Source of the DNA: Lampris incognitus
Lineage: Eukaryota; Chordata; Actinopteri; Lampriformes; Lampridae
Reading direction: 5' to 3'
Length of the DNA stretch: 64,000 bases
NCBI RefSeq assembly: GCF_029633865.1
Contig: NC_079217.1
Coordinates: 52,152,979-52,216,978, forward strand
Shown: piece by piece, positions 22,436 through 57,599 of the stretch
Layout of the letters: each line of letters begins with the position of its first letter
How positions within the stretch are numbered: position 1 is the stretch's first letter
Program-made: the position numbers and the translations under genes
Notes under the pieces: model-generated
Told to the model about the DNA's origin: nothing
The model's input: the letters and a program-made list of their open reading frames with translations, nothing else
Databases searched by the model: none

Positions 22436-23088
22436 AAGACTGCATCGCCACAATCAATAGCCACCTCTGATAAACCACCAAACAACCGCTGAATTCCTGC
22501 GTCAGTCCCAATGCTCTTGTCACACTTTGCTGGACCACCCAACTAAAGGGTGATTTACGGGGAGACACTGGCCAATTACCTGCCTGCCTCAGCAGAGTCA
22601 TACCAAATAAAGATGCTCTGCTTCACTGCCAACAATAACCCATTATCCTAGGATTCATTCCCTCTTTACAACCGTCTGGGAAAACTTATGGATCTTGCTC
22701 GGTGTGTGTGTGTGTGTGTGTGTGAGTGAGTGAGTGAGTGAGTCAGGATGCAGTCTTCCTGGCAAGCCAAACTCTCATGCTGCAGAGCCATTGTGGCCAG
22801 GAATGCTAATACTTTGGCCAGTTGAAAGTAAATTCCAGTGATGTTGTTGACGCTCTACCTCCTTAATCACACTTTTATTCAGCATCAACTATGGATCTGC
22901 TAATGTACGTTTAGGATTGGCTGAAACATTCCCGTTGAGTTCAAGGGCAGTGACAGCTGTGAGCAATGGCGGGTTACCAAACATAAGTGACTTCACAACT
23001 ACTGGTTCAAAAAATAACTGTCGTTGATTTAATAGACGGCGTTATGTGTTGTTCTATAGAAGAGCACAGCCACAGGACCTCTGATGGT

Positions 23089-23216
23089 GCATCCATCCAT
23101 TATCCAAGCCGCCTATCCTGCTCTCAGGGTCGTGAGGATGCTGGAGCCTATCCCAGCAGTCATTGGGTGGCAGGCAGGGAGACACCCTGGACAGGCCGCA
23201 AGGCCATCACAGGGCT

Positions 23217-23282
<66 letters not shown>

Positions 23283-23445
23283 CATACCTAGGGACAATTT
23301 AGTATGGCTAATACACCTGACCTACATGTCTTTGGACTGTGGGAGGAAACCCACACAGACACGGGGAGAACATGCAAACTCCACATAGAGGACGACCCGG
23401 GACGACCCCCCCCAGGTTGGACGACCTTCTTGCTGTTAATGAGAA
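23089..23445 (-). mobile_element. tRNA-derived SINE, family B, with internal (CA)n
   Basis: The minus-strand copy has the (ATGG)-like tail GGATAATGGATGGATG, the body GGATAGGCTCCAGCATCC, and a (TG)n tract of 64 nt in the middle (23217-23280). TTAGGTGTATTAGCCATAC and related sequence follow towards the head. The tRNA head itself is mostly missing. Confidence 0.85.
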
Positions 23446-23693
23446 CTAAAGTTCACAAATTGTCCCCTCATATCCATCAATTCAGGGGCAGTGTCAGTGA
23501 TAGATGGTTCAGCAGGTCCTGTGATGGCTTTTAGATGAGCCAACAAAAATCTTAAAACAGAGGTAAGAGCGATGGGTTCATGATCTTTTAGGTTATAGTC
23601 CTGCTGTTTTTTGCACCGCTGCAATAGTTGGAGCCTTTGAAGCAGGCAAGAACAGTACAGAAGTCCAGTTATTAGTTAAAAATTGTGTGGAAA

Positions 23694-24105
23694 AGGTGTC
23701 CAGGTAATGTAGCGGTGTATTCCGTTGCCTACCAACACGGGGATCGCCGGTTCGAATCCCTGCGTTACCTCTGGCTTGGTCAGGCATCTCTACAGACACA
23801 ATTGGCCGTGTCTGTGGGAGGGAAGCCGGATGTGGATGTTTCCTGGTCACTGCACTAGCGCCTCCTCTGGTTGGTCGGGGCACCTGTTCAGGAGGGAGGT
23901 GGAACTGGGTGGAATAGCGTGATCCTCCCACACGCTACGTCCCCCTGGTGAAACTCCTCACTGTCAGGTGAAAAGAAGCGGCTGGCGACTCCACATGTAT
24001 CGGAGGAGGCATGTGGTAGTCTGCAGCCCTCCCCGGATCGGCAGGGGGGGGGGGCAGCGACTGGGACGGCTCGGAAGAGTGGGGTGATTGGCCAAGTGAA
24101 AAAAT
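23694..24105 (+). mobile_element. tRNA-derived SINE, family A, copy 5
   Basis: The head GTAATGTAGCGGTGTATTCC, box B GGTTCGAATCCCTGCG and the body are complete to the G-rich stretch and TTGGCCAAGTG. Confidence 0.9.
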
Positions 24106-24885
24106 TAGGCCAATTGATCACCAATTGATCAGCGCCGTGCTTCAGGGGTTGATACAGAAGTTTGGTACCGTTGACTTCCTGGTTTTCTGTCATTTGGAAA
24201 GTTCATTGCGTCCAACTTGCTGATCATTTCAAGGGGAACAGGGTAATGCAGCAGGGAAGGTAAATTCCATTAAAGAGCCTGTACTTGGCCTCATGGATCC
24301 AATCACTATTCCTGTCATGAGCCAGTGGGACCTGGAAGAGTGAGCTGACTCATCTCGCGGATGTTGGTGTAATATGAAGTTATAATAACAAACAGCTTTG
24401 CAAGAAGTAGCCCGAGTATAATAGGCCCATATCCTTTGTACCACTAGATTATCCACCCGATATTGTTGAGGAAAAATAGTGTTGGAAGTACAGATGAAAA
24501 AGTGTTGCTAATATAACATTGTTACTACAAGTTTCAATTGATAACAGGTTTGTACCTTTTCCCTTCATTTTTATGCTATTTTGCACTTTGAGCTATTCTG
24601 TTGTCTTCATGTGAGTGTGTGCTGAAACTGGTGTACTGGCCAGGTCTCTCTTGGAAAAGAGATTTTACTCTCAATGGGACTAACCTGGTTAAATAAAGGT
24701 AAATGAAATAACAACACTTTACATATTGTTAAGAGGAAATAGTAACTGGGTAGAGGGCTTGCTTATGTTTTACCCACATCGACATACAAACTACTAGATG
24801 TATTCAATGAAATCACAAAGAGGCTGGGCCTTGAGGGAAACACATTGATCTGTACTGATTCTGTTTTGGTGACATATATAAATAA

Positions 24886-24892
<7 letters not shown>

Positions 24893-24936
<44 letters not shown>
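24893..24936. repeat. (TA)22 microsatellite
   Basis: A pure TA run in an AT-rich intergenic stretch. 24110-24890 and 24940-25440 hold no recognisable gene, and more TA-rich sequence lies at 25270-25430. Confidence 0.95.
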
Positions 24937-24938
<2 letters not shown>

Positions 24939-25446
24939 ACAATGATACAAGACGATCCCGTTAAACTTTAACCACTATAGGTCTGTGATGCAAGACCTTT
25001 GGATTATTCCATAATTTTTACATTTTTCAGTAAAAACAAAAAAGAAAAGTAATCCATTTCACTGGATTCAACCCTCTTAACATAAATGCTTATGTGAAAA
25101 TGCTGTTTAACGCATGTCTGCCTTAACCCGTTAAGCTCTAACTTGACCCGAGGAAGTAAAAGATCACAACATCATCAGGCAAAATCTTTTATTTGAAGAG
25201 CACTTGTTCACTTTTCTTCATAAACACTTTTCAGATGGCAGATGTTTTATTAAGTCTTGTCACTGAATACATATATCATATGTATAAATACATATATATT
25301 TAATATATTTTAATATGTTCTATATATTTTGATATGTTATACATTATATATATACATTATACATTATACATTATATATATATATATATAATACATTGTAT
25401 ATATATAATATATATTATATCAAAATATATTTTATTTTATATGTAT

Positions 25447-25710
25447 ATGTGTGGGGGCGTTACGGTGGCGCAGTGGTTAACGCGGTCGCCTCACAGCAAG
25501 AAGCTCCTGGGTTCGAGCCCCGGGGTAGTCCAACCTTGGGGATCGTGTGTGTGTGTGTGTGTGTGTGTATGTCGGCCCTGTGTGATGGCCTGGCAGCCTG
25601 TCCAGGGTGTCTCCCCACCTGCCAATGACTGCTGGGATAGGCTCCAGCATCCCCGCAACCCTGAGGGCAGGATAAACAGTTCGGATAACAGATGGATGGA
25701 TGGATGGCTG
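25447..25710 (+). mobile_element. tRNA-derived SINE, family B, complete
   Basis: The head is GGTGGCGCAGTGGTTAACGC with box B GGGTTCGAGCCCC. An internal (GT)n tract, the body GGGATAGGCTCCAGCATCC and a (GATG)n tail at 25690-25710 follow. Confidence 0.9.
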
Positions 25711-25973
25711 GATCTATATGTGTAAATACATATATTTACACACACACACGCGCGCGCATGCACTTTCTCAACAGTCTGCTCTCCATATTTGGAGAAGAGT
25801 TAGTCTTCACTATATTTCATCACTTTATAAAATGCATTTGATGTAACATTGTGAGACAGTAAATGTATCCATAATTATTTCAACAATGCACAGCTAGAAG
25901 TCAAGTTCATTTGTATAACCCAAAAATCACATGTAGTCCATCCTGAAGGGCTTTTTTTTGTAATTGTCCAATA

Positions 25974-49244
<23,271 letters not shown>

Positions 49245-49311
49245 GGTACGACAGTTTATCTAGTCCGGGTGAAACAAGACGTAAAGCGTCGCTCGTTCCG
49301 CAATGGCCCAG
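49245..49311 (-). promoter_or_regulatory. putative alkbh8 5' UTR/core promoter remnant
   Basis: Only about 67 bp of apparently unique sequence, with several CpGs (AAGACGTAAAGCGTCGCTCG), separates the ATG from a dispersed repeat. The transcription start is not determinable here and may lie in the repeat or beyond. Confidence 0.35.
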
Positions 49312-49510
49312 TCGAGTCAAGTCAAGCCAATTTTATTTGCATAGCCCCAGTATCACAAATTACAGAGTTGCCTCAGTGGGCTTTACAGCAACACAACACC
49401 ATGTCCTTAGACCCTCGCATCGGATAAGGAACAAATCCCTAAAAAAAAAACTTTAACGGGGAGAAAAATGGGGAGAAACCTCAGGAAGAGCAACAGAGGA
49501 GGGAGGGAGG
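49312..49510 (-). mobile_element. dispersed repeat, Rex1-like LINE 3' end, copy 3
   Basis: AAGTCAAGCCAATTTTATTT, ATTACAGAGTTGCCTCAGTG and GAGAAACCTCAGGAAGAGCA match the 34825-35195 copy. It sits directly upstream of alkbh8. Confidence 0.7.
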
Positions 49511-51094
49511 GATCTGGGATCTAAGTTTTGGCTTTTTTGTTTTAATTACATTGCCGCCAGTGGAGATGTCTGTCTCTCACTGTAAGACAAGAAATGTACC
49601 CTATTGTAAAAGCACACTAATATTTTAATAGCGTTAGATTTGACTCTCACAACTGCAACTTCGTCACCATTGGCGACCATAATAAAGTAAAGCTATAATA
49701 GTACAGTAGTCATATACCTGCCAGCTTCACCGCAGCCCCGCCATTTAAATTAGCAGCCTACGTTATTTTACAATCCAACCTCCAGTGTCACAAGTCTCTC
49801 CGATGTAGGCGTTTGCTTTTCGCCTGCCTCTCTGGTTTCCTTTCCTCACTTCTATCCTCGCTTTTCCCTCAGAGGGTTTTCCTGCTCACTCTCACATTCA
49901 CTTTCTTTGTTTTAACCTTACTTCCTCGTCTCCCTTCCCCCCCTTTACACTTGCTTCCTTGCCCCCCCTCCCTCCCTCCCCTCTTAGAATCTGTTTCTTT
50001 CATTCCCACTGATTTCTTTCCTTCCTTCTTTCTTTCATTTTTTTCCTAGGATCCTTCCTTCCTTCCTTCTGACAGTTGCCCAATTGCAGGTTGTATTTAT
50101 ATTCTTTTCATTTGTTTTCCTACCCCTAGAAAAGCATGTACCAGTCACTGGGGACAATAACATGTTTATGGTTCACTTGTTCCATTATGGACTTCGCTAT
50201 GGACAGACTGACACTATGGACAGTGTCAGTCTACTGACACTGTAAGGTCATGATAGTGGTTTAAGCCAGTTGATATAATTCCAAAGACTGTGCATATGTC
50301 TGAGTTTTGTAGCGTTTATGATCTACTTAAAGAAACTAGTAAACACAAGCCTTTAACAACCTAAACGTTTTTCAAGTATATATTCATGCAACAGGCTTCC
50401 CAGTTAATATGTGAGCTGAATTTTGTAGACATAATGAGGACAGAGATGAGGCACTGTGGGGTTTTGTCCTTGTGCTCTGCCAGCCTCTTTGCGCCACCTT
50501 CATATATGATATACAGACTATATTCAGAGTGCCTACTGCTTCATGTGGTAGTGCCTGGGTGGACACTTACCTTCTCTGCTGTGATTTGACCATTATCTGG
50601 AAACTGCCGTTCGATCCACCGACTTCATCAAATTCACCCTTTGCGACTTTGTTCAATACTTTAGCACTCCTGGTCACACGCATCAAAGGTCACCAAGCTG
50701 AGGAGAACTTCTGAACAGAAATCTGAATTTGAATTTACTTTTAGATTTACACGAATCACACCATTTGATTTGAAAGACCTTATTTAAATAGATGCACCAT
50801 TTCATTATACACAATGTATTAAAGTTCTGTCGTAGCACAAATCTCACATTGTTTCTAAAAATACCAACGAGAAGAAGGACATCTTGCAAAAGTTACAATT
50901 TACTGTTTCTGACAGTTCTGTTGATTTCATATTAAAAAACCTAACGTTTGAATTATGTGTGTGTGTGTGTGTTCGTGTGTGTGTTCGTGTGTGTGTTGTA
51001 GTTGTCTTCTCTTCAAGGATGCTGCAACTGGTTGCCAACCAAAAGGTGGAGAAAGAAGAAATATTTGGGAGAAAGATGAATAGGCTACATTATA

Positions 51095-51133
<39 letters not shown>

Positions 51134-51666
51134 AATAATAATAATAATGATAATAATAATGGCCGTTCATAAAGATGAGGGCAGTTGTAGACTCTCATGT
51201 AGCTACCCTTGTCTTTATTAACAAGCTTATTTATTCAATTAACTTTCATACTATTTAAATCTTTTTAAGATGTGCTCCTCTCATACAAGCCAAATATTGA
51301 TCACTTATTGATCAGCTTTCAGACGTCATAACTGGCACTGCTCAGCAGGAAATGCTATTGAAAAATGTCCAACTTGCACCTTTTCCCACAGTCGTTCAAC
51401 AGGAAGTAGTTGTCAACTTCACCTGATCTCTCTTGATGGAGACCCCATCATCGCCTCGGTGTGCTCTCTGTGGTTTAATCGGTGTAAACACAGCCTGCAG
51501 AAATTTAGAGCGAAGCTAAAGCTAATTTAAATCTCAATTTATGAGGAAAAATGAATATAATAGACCGCCCAATAGCCAACATTTGTGAATACATATCTTG
51601 TTCATCATGTGTGGCACCTAGCGACAACTTGTAAATCAGAGAGAAAATTCAGAATCTTTCAGTCAT
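49511..51666. other. intergenic, no gene recognised
   Basis: There is a TC-rich stretch at 49800-50060, a GTGT/GTTC patch at 50958-50998, and (CA)n plus (ATA)n at 51103-51160. I see no exon-like segment. Confidence 0.5.
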
Positions 51667-52081
51667 GGGCGTCCGGGTGGCATGGTGGGCTATTCCGTTG
51701 CCTACCAACACGGGGATCGCTGGTTCGAATCCCCGTGTTACCTCCGGCTTGGTCGGGCGTCCCCACAGACACAACTGGCCGTGTCTGCGGGTGGGAAGCC
51801 GGATGTGGGTTTGTGTCCTGGTTGCCGCACTAGCGCCTCCTCTGGTCGGTCGGGGCGCCTGTTCGGGGGGGGGGGGATAGCGTGATCCTCCACACACGCT
51901 ACGTCCCCCTGGCGAAACTCCTCACTGTCAGGTGAAAAGAAGCAGCTGGCGACCCCACATGTATCGGAGGATACATGGTGGTCTGCAGCCCTCCCCGGCT
52001 CGGCAGAGGGGGTGGAGCAGCGACCGGGATGGTTCGGAAGAGCGGGGTAATTTGCCAACCCACCCCAAAAAAAAAAGAAAA
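51667..52081 (+). mobile_element. tRNA-derived SINE, family A, copy 11
   Basis: A full copy flanked by a perfect 16-bp duplication, AGAATCTTTCAGTCAT, at 51651-51666 and 52082-52097. This is the clearest insertion of the family here. Confidence 0.95.
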
Positions 52082-52099
52082 AGAATCTTTCAGTCATAA

Positions 52100-55000
52100 T
52101 TTTATAACTACAGTAGTTGGCTGTGCTTGACTTCGCTGCTCGCTCTCACATTGAAATCGGTTTCATTTGTCTGTCACAAGCTTAACTTTCAAAAGCAACT
52201 CACCAATGTTGAAACACACACCAAGGCCTTAAATGGCCTAAATTGGTTCTGTGTAGCAACTAAAACCATGTAGAAAGGTCAGCAACATAATCTGGGGGCA
52301 CCATCATAGGTTGATCATCAGCTAATACCATCTTAAATTAGTCACCAGCAAATACCAGCCCGATGCACCACCTGCAGCTGTTCCGCCGGTTTTAAAACGC
52401 CAAAACAATGACCAGCAAGAACCAGCTAGAAGCAAGCTGGTCAGCTACGCTCAACGGTTAAAACCGAAACGAAACCATGCCCTAAGCCTGTCACCGCGGG
52501 ATCGTTAAAGCAATGACCTTGTTTCTTCATTCATTTGTTCCCAAAGGCATCTAGTCCCAGTCCCAGTGTGAGAAAGGTAAAGAGCCCACAATTTAAGATA
52601 TGCTATTTAACACCCGACATCTCCCTTACAGTGACATGTAGGGACACCATTCTGGTGGGAGCCTGCATGCAACCATAAGTTAATTTGAATTAGACACATC
52701 AACAGGCTGAAAGTGAAGGTGGTGGAAGGAATCTGGTCAATGGGAAGAGAGGAAATAGGAACGCAAAGAAGGCCTGCCTATTGGGTGGGAGCGGAAAAGG
52801 TAGACTGCCACTTCTCACACACACACACACACACACGCACCAACACACAGGTCCACGTACTCACACATACAAAGTTTTCTCCATGTGTGCTATTAATCTG
52901 GTCGGGAGAAAACCTTAATGTCTATAGGTCTTGTTGTAATGAATTCCGCCTGCTGTTTCGGTGATGTTGTGAACACACATCCCTTGAAGGAACCAATTAT
53001 TTCTGCCCTAATGCTTGCATTCCTCCGCGTCTAAATTAATATCTCCAACCCCGTGGGTCTGAGTGCATGTTTGTGTGCATATGTGCACATGTAGGCTTGC
53101 ATGTGCATGTTGAGTTTGTATGCACCTATCCAATAATTATGCACACGTGTGCATGCAATGCAAACGTATTCCCATGTGCATGCGTGCTGTTCATTTGTGA
53201 ATAAGCGTGTATCTGTGCATGTCTGTGTTGTGCACGAGTACGTGCGTGTGTTGTATAATGAAATCCTCACCTGTCCTTAGCCATCTCAGTAATTACAAAG
53301 CCCAAGCTGGGTTGGCCAGTGGGGAACCCTGCGTTTTAGCAGCAGGCTTAGTTTGGCCCTCAAAACAACAGCTGCTCGGAAAGGAGGGTAAATGGCTGCC
53401 CTCTGTTCCCCAATAACAACAAGTACTTTTCCATTCGACTTTAATACATAGTCTTAAAACAATTCAATTCCTCTGTTATTGCTAAATTTCCCGTGACAGC
53501 AATCTGATTTGGATTTAGTATGAATTAGGGACATAACCACAAATGGTTAACGCTCCAATCCATTGAACTCATGAAAAAAAATATCTTCATCATCATATTC
53601 AGCTCCATCTTTCCCCTCTCTACCATTCCCCTACTGACGACATCATCACCACACTAAATTTTCAAATCTTTATTACCATTTTAAGGTTACTTGACATGCT
53701 AAGTCAAGTCAGACCATCCACTGAAGTCGTTTGACTGAGTTAGCTGGAATCAGCTGGTATCACTTAGTAGCTATTATTTTGCTAATTTTCACTGTCTAAT
53801 TTTGCTAATCTCTTGGTCGTAAGCAAATGATTTGGGACTTGTCAGTACATTTTTGCTTTAAACTACCAAAATAGGCTTTATTTTACTTTGTTGGAAAGTG
53901 TTCATCTTGTTTGTATATCTCCTTAGATATTCGGGAGCAGTCAAATTTCCCCTAAAAAAAAAACACCCTGAGAATCAGGCATCACCACCAATATTCAGAT
54001 TTTAATATCACTAATGGCAAACAGGCAAAATCACCACTTAAACAGTGTGATTCAGGACATGGTATTCACTGATATGAATTGAGCCTGATGTGCTGTAATT
54101 TTGTTGGAAGTCCAACAACCGGACAAGTTTGCCATTCACATCTTCAGAGTAAACATAACAGTGGTACCTGCTGTGACCATTGATGTTTAAATTTTGCTGG
54201 TTGGCCATTTATGACCTCCTGTAATGCGAGAGGGTATGTGCCCTAATGCATGTAAATGTTGTATCAAAGTAAAACATCCCAAAAAGCTTATGAATGAGGG
54301 ATTGGGGGAGGCACTTCCCTTGTCATCGCTGAAGGGCAGCCTCTCCCCACACAACAGCCAAGCTTTGAAAAAGCAGAGTAATGGTGAGAACTTCAGTGGA
54401 ACCACTTGTGTACCCTGAGGCATGCCATCACCGTTTGAAATGCAGGGCCAACGGCCAGGGTCCAAACTCTTTCTGCTGGCATCTTTGTTTTGTAATTAGC
54501 AGGAGACAGGGGGATTGAGGCAGGGGGATCAAGCGAGAGAGCCCTCATCAGAAACCAGATAGTACTTTTCAAAATAGCGGTTCTGATCTCTACCGCTCTC
54601 AGGGGACTTGGTGTGCAAGCTGATATCTGTCTGTTCTTGGAGAAAGATGAGAGTGGTGTGAAGCTGAGGCGACGAAACAGCCAGGTGAGTGAAGAAAGGT
54701 GTTGCGCAATATTGTATGGGATTTGTCCTTGTGGAGAGAGAGACCGACAGACAGACAGACGGACAAGGTGAGAAAATGGACAGCCAATGAAATGACCTGA
54801 ATTTTAAATGGAATAATTTCTGACATTCATTGGTTGTGATAGAGAAGGAAGATTAATAGAAAGATATCCATCTCTTTCTCTGTCCACCTCTCTTTCTATA
54901 GATATTGTAAACTATTGTTTACATGCCCCCCTCCCCCCCACCATAAACACACAGTGCCCCAGAATGTGTGGAATGGCGTTTAGGGGTTTGTTTCTCTGCC

Positions 55001-55057
<57 letters not shown>

Positions 55058-56320
55058 CGCCACAGCTGTCAGCTTAGGCTCTCATCCATCTTGCACCGAG
55101 ATGCCTGTACATCCAGTCATGCTATATTCAAACAACCCCACCGCCGGTCTCCACAGCAATAGGAATCCCTATGTCAAATATCTGAGAGCAATAGAAAATT
55201 CAGACCCGGCGGCAGGAGAGTCATAGTTATGATCCGTCCAATCCTCATGCAGTGACCTTGGAATTTTGCGATTCAACTATTCATTTTAGTGTCTGACATA
55301 TACACACTGTCCTGCCGTGACCCCTGTATGTGTTGGTGTGTGTGTGTGTGTGTGTGTGTGGCAGGGGGGTTTAACACCAGATCAGGGATAACACTGTCCT
55401 AAGCAGCTGTCAAGTGTGAGGTGAGCTGAGAGGTTAGCTGGCTGTGAGCTGTCAAAATCCGTTTTGTTAACACCGCCACAACATATGGAAAAAGTGGAAA
55501 AGGAAACCTGTGAAGGCACACACCAAAGAGAGTCAACCACCCAAGATAACGAGTAGGGTTGGCAAGGGACAATCGCTACCGCCAATCCGTTGCACTGACC
55601 GACAGAAAGCAAAAGCAGCAAAGTCAATGTGCACAAAATATTTGTGGTTGGCTTGTTGACATGTCCTGGTTTATCAGTCATTGAGAACAAGTCGAGGTTT
55701 ATTGTTTCTGTGTCCCCAGTAGCACAGGGACGCTGTTATGCTGTAGACAAAGAGACCTGGCAGTGTGTTCTGCACCCCACGGCAGCCTGCAGACCCTGTT
55801 TTAGCCTGGAGATCTGCCCTTTATGTGCTATATTCCACTGCAAGCTGCAAACTGCTTTTTCCATGTCAACATCAGGTGGCTAGGATGAACGCTTAACAAC
55901 TATACTGTTGAACCACAGTGGGAAAATGACCGGTGCTGTGCCAGGGGGATTTTATCACACATTTTGTTTGCTTTGTTTGTTTTTGGTTTTTTTTTCATAT
56001 CACTCCAAATTATAAGAAAGCCCATTACGAAAATAGTTAGGGAGGATGGTGTGAGAAAGAAGAAAGGAATGGGCGAACATGCCAAAAGTCTTGCCATGTG
56101 CTGGATTCAGACCCATGACACAGATATATGGTATTCTCCTCAGCCTGCTTGGCAAACAATACGTCCTAAAAATGGCACGGCAGGAAGCGGCTATGCTGTT
56201 ATTCTCTTATGTCCCTGTACATAGTTGCAGCCCACATAGGTGATACTGTTACACGTTCCTATATCCATCAGATGATGTGGCTATTGTCTTTGCAGCAAAA
56301 GTAATCCGCCTTCAGAATCT
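52100..56320. other. intergenic between alkbh8 and sln, no gene recognised
   Basis: About 4.2 kb contain no recognisable exon or transposon, which is unusual for this window. (CA)n lies at 54999-55056 and (TG)n at 55329-55360. It could hold enhancers for sln, but nothing specific is visible. Confidence 0.5.
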
Positions 56321-56330
56321 CAAACAATGT

Positions 56331-56340
56331 TTTATAAATA
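56331..56340 (+). promoter_or_regulatory. candidate sln TATA box
   Basis: TTTATAAATA lies about 430 bp upstream of the donor of a probable 5' non-coding exon. Muscle genes often use TATA promoters. This is inference; the start site is not visible. Confidence 0.3.
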
Positions 56341-56598
56341 GTGCCCGGAGTATGTGCGCCCCTGTGTGTCTTTGGACAAGATACACAGAAACAGAGTTGG
56401 TTGTTCAGTTGGCGTGTGACATCAGGCGCTTTGAATGTGAGAAATGGGCGTTCCACTGAGCCTTGGTACTTTAGGAGTGGGCCCTGCCCCTCTGGTCCAC
56501 AGAAAGTTCCAGAAAGGCGCTGGAATAAGTTGCCAATCGTCACCACAGAGAGACCCCCAGAGACAAAAGAGAAGACTTGTTTCCACGACTCTTTCTGA

Positions 56599-56770
56599 AG
56601 AACGATTGCTCCCGCAGGTCAAGATAAAGACGAGCTTTCTGTAGCTTCCACCAAAGAAGAAGAAGCCCAGAAGAACATTCTTGTTCTCTTCTCATCCCTC
56701 CTTTCCTTCCTCGACACCCCATCTCTCCTCTTCCAGCTCATAGTAGGAGCCCACAACCAGAAGAGGCAAG
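56599..56770 (+). other. sln: probable sln 5' non-coding exon (3' boundary)
   Basis: A donor GGCAAG|GTAATA at 56770/56771 pairs with the acceptor CTCCCCCAG at 57301, so the sln coding exon would start at 57302. Vertebrate sarcolipin genes have a non-coding first exon. The 5' limit is unknown; I give the stretch after the last in-frame stop. Confidence 0.45.
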
Positions 56771-57459
56771 GTAATAACCCGCTCATCATATACTTCTTTT
56801 TTTTTTTTTTTTTTTTTTGGAAAGAATATATCCGAAAGATCGACATTTCAAGACTGAGCAAAACTGAGTAAAACAATCAAGTATTCCCTAAAAATGTGTA
56901 TCTGAAAGTGGTTCCACGGGTTTGAGGGTCACAGGTCTTAGCCGCTAAGTATTTGTTTTATCCCTCCTAATATTATTTGTGTGACGACGTAGATGTTTGT
57001 GCGTATATGGTTGCTCCTTTCTGGTGACTATGGCAGCTGTGGTGCCAACAGATGAGTCGGTTGGTTTTCATGTGGGTAACCTCTGATAACAGAAGCTACG
57101 CACATCTGATACCAATACACACACAGTTCAGATCTTGAGTTCAGATGCTCACACTGTCATTGCATCCGGCACAGCATTTCATCAAGGTATACATTGAATA
57201 TATGAATACGCGTCATTCTATCTATCGCAGACACAGCCAATTGGTGGTCAACTAACATAAAACATGACTTGTCACCCTTTCTCTCCACCACTCTCCCCCA
57301 GTGCCTAGGAGAAGCCGCGACGTTTTACGAACGCCCAGCAAAGCCAGAGTCCCCTCCTCCGCTCCTCTCCTCCCTTCATCAGCAGTTCCTCCTCTCGAGA
57401 CACCCCCCACCCCTCTCACATACACCTCCCACCCCCCCACCCCCATCTACGACACCAGG

Positions 57460-57555
57460 ATGGACCGCTCGGTGCAGGAGCTCTTCCTCAACTTCATGAT
57501 CGTCTTAATCACCGTCCTGCTGATGTGGCTGCTGGTGAAAACCTACCAGGACTGA
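57460..57555 (+). CDS. sln: sarcolipin
   Basis: Sarcolipin is a 31-residue single-pass membrane peptide of the sarcoplasmic reticulum. It binds the SERCA calcium pump and uncouples ATP hydrolysis from calcium transport in muscle. The sequence starts [17 protein letters not shown], continues [14 protein letters not shown] and has exactly the family length. The cytosolic N-terminus is residues 1-7, the membrane helix about 8-26, and the lumenal tail VKTYQD. The conserved ELFLNF and MWLLV blocks match vertebrate sarcolipins. The whole coding region lies in one exon after a Pro-rich-coding 5' UTR. The upstream frame is open back to 56599 but has no ATG, so this ATG is the start. The gene is on the strand opposite to alkbh8. 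Confidence 0.96.
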   Translation: MDRSVQELFLNFMIVLITVLLMWLLVKTYQD

Positions 57556-57565
57556 ACCATGGAGC

Positions 57566-57577
57566 AAAATAAATAAA
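57566..57577 (+). terminator. candidate sln polyadenylation signals
   Basis: AATAAATAAATAAA starts about 11 nt after the stop codon and contains overlapping AATAAA hexamers. It would give a very short 3' UTR, so a later site may be used. Confidence 0.3.
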
Positions 57578-57599
57578 TAAAATCCGTGGCAGGAGGTTG

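Noticed and set aside
57301-57555. 84-residue protein instead of 31-residue sarcolipin
   Set aside because: The longer frame has no ATG; the 31-residue form matches the family length exactly.
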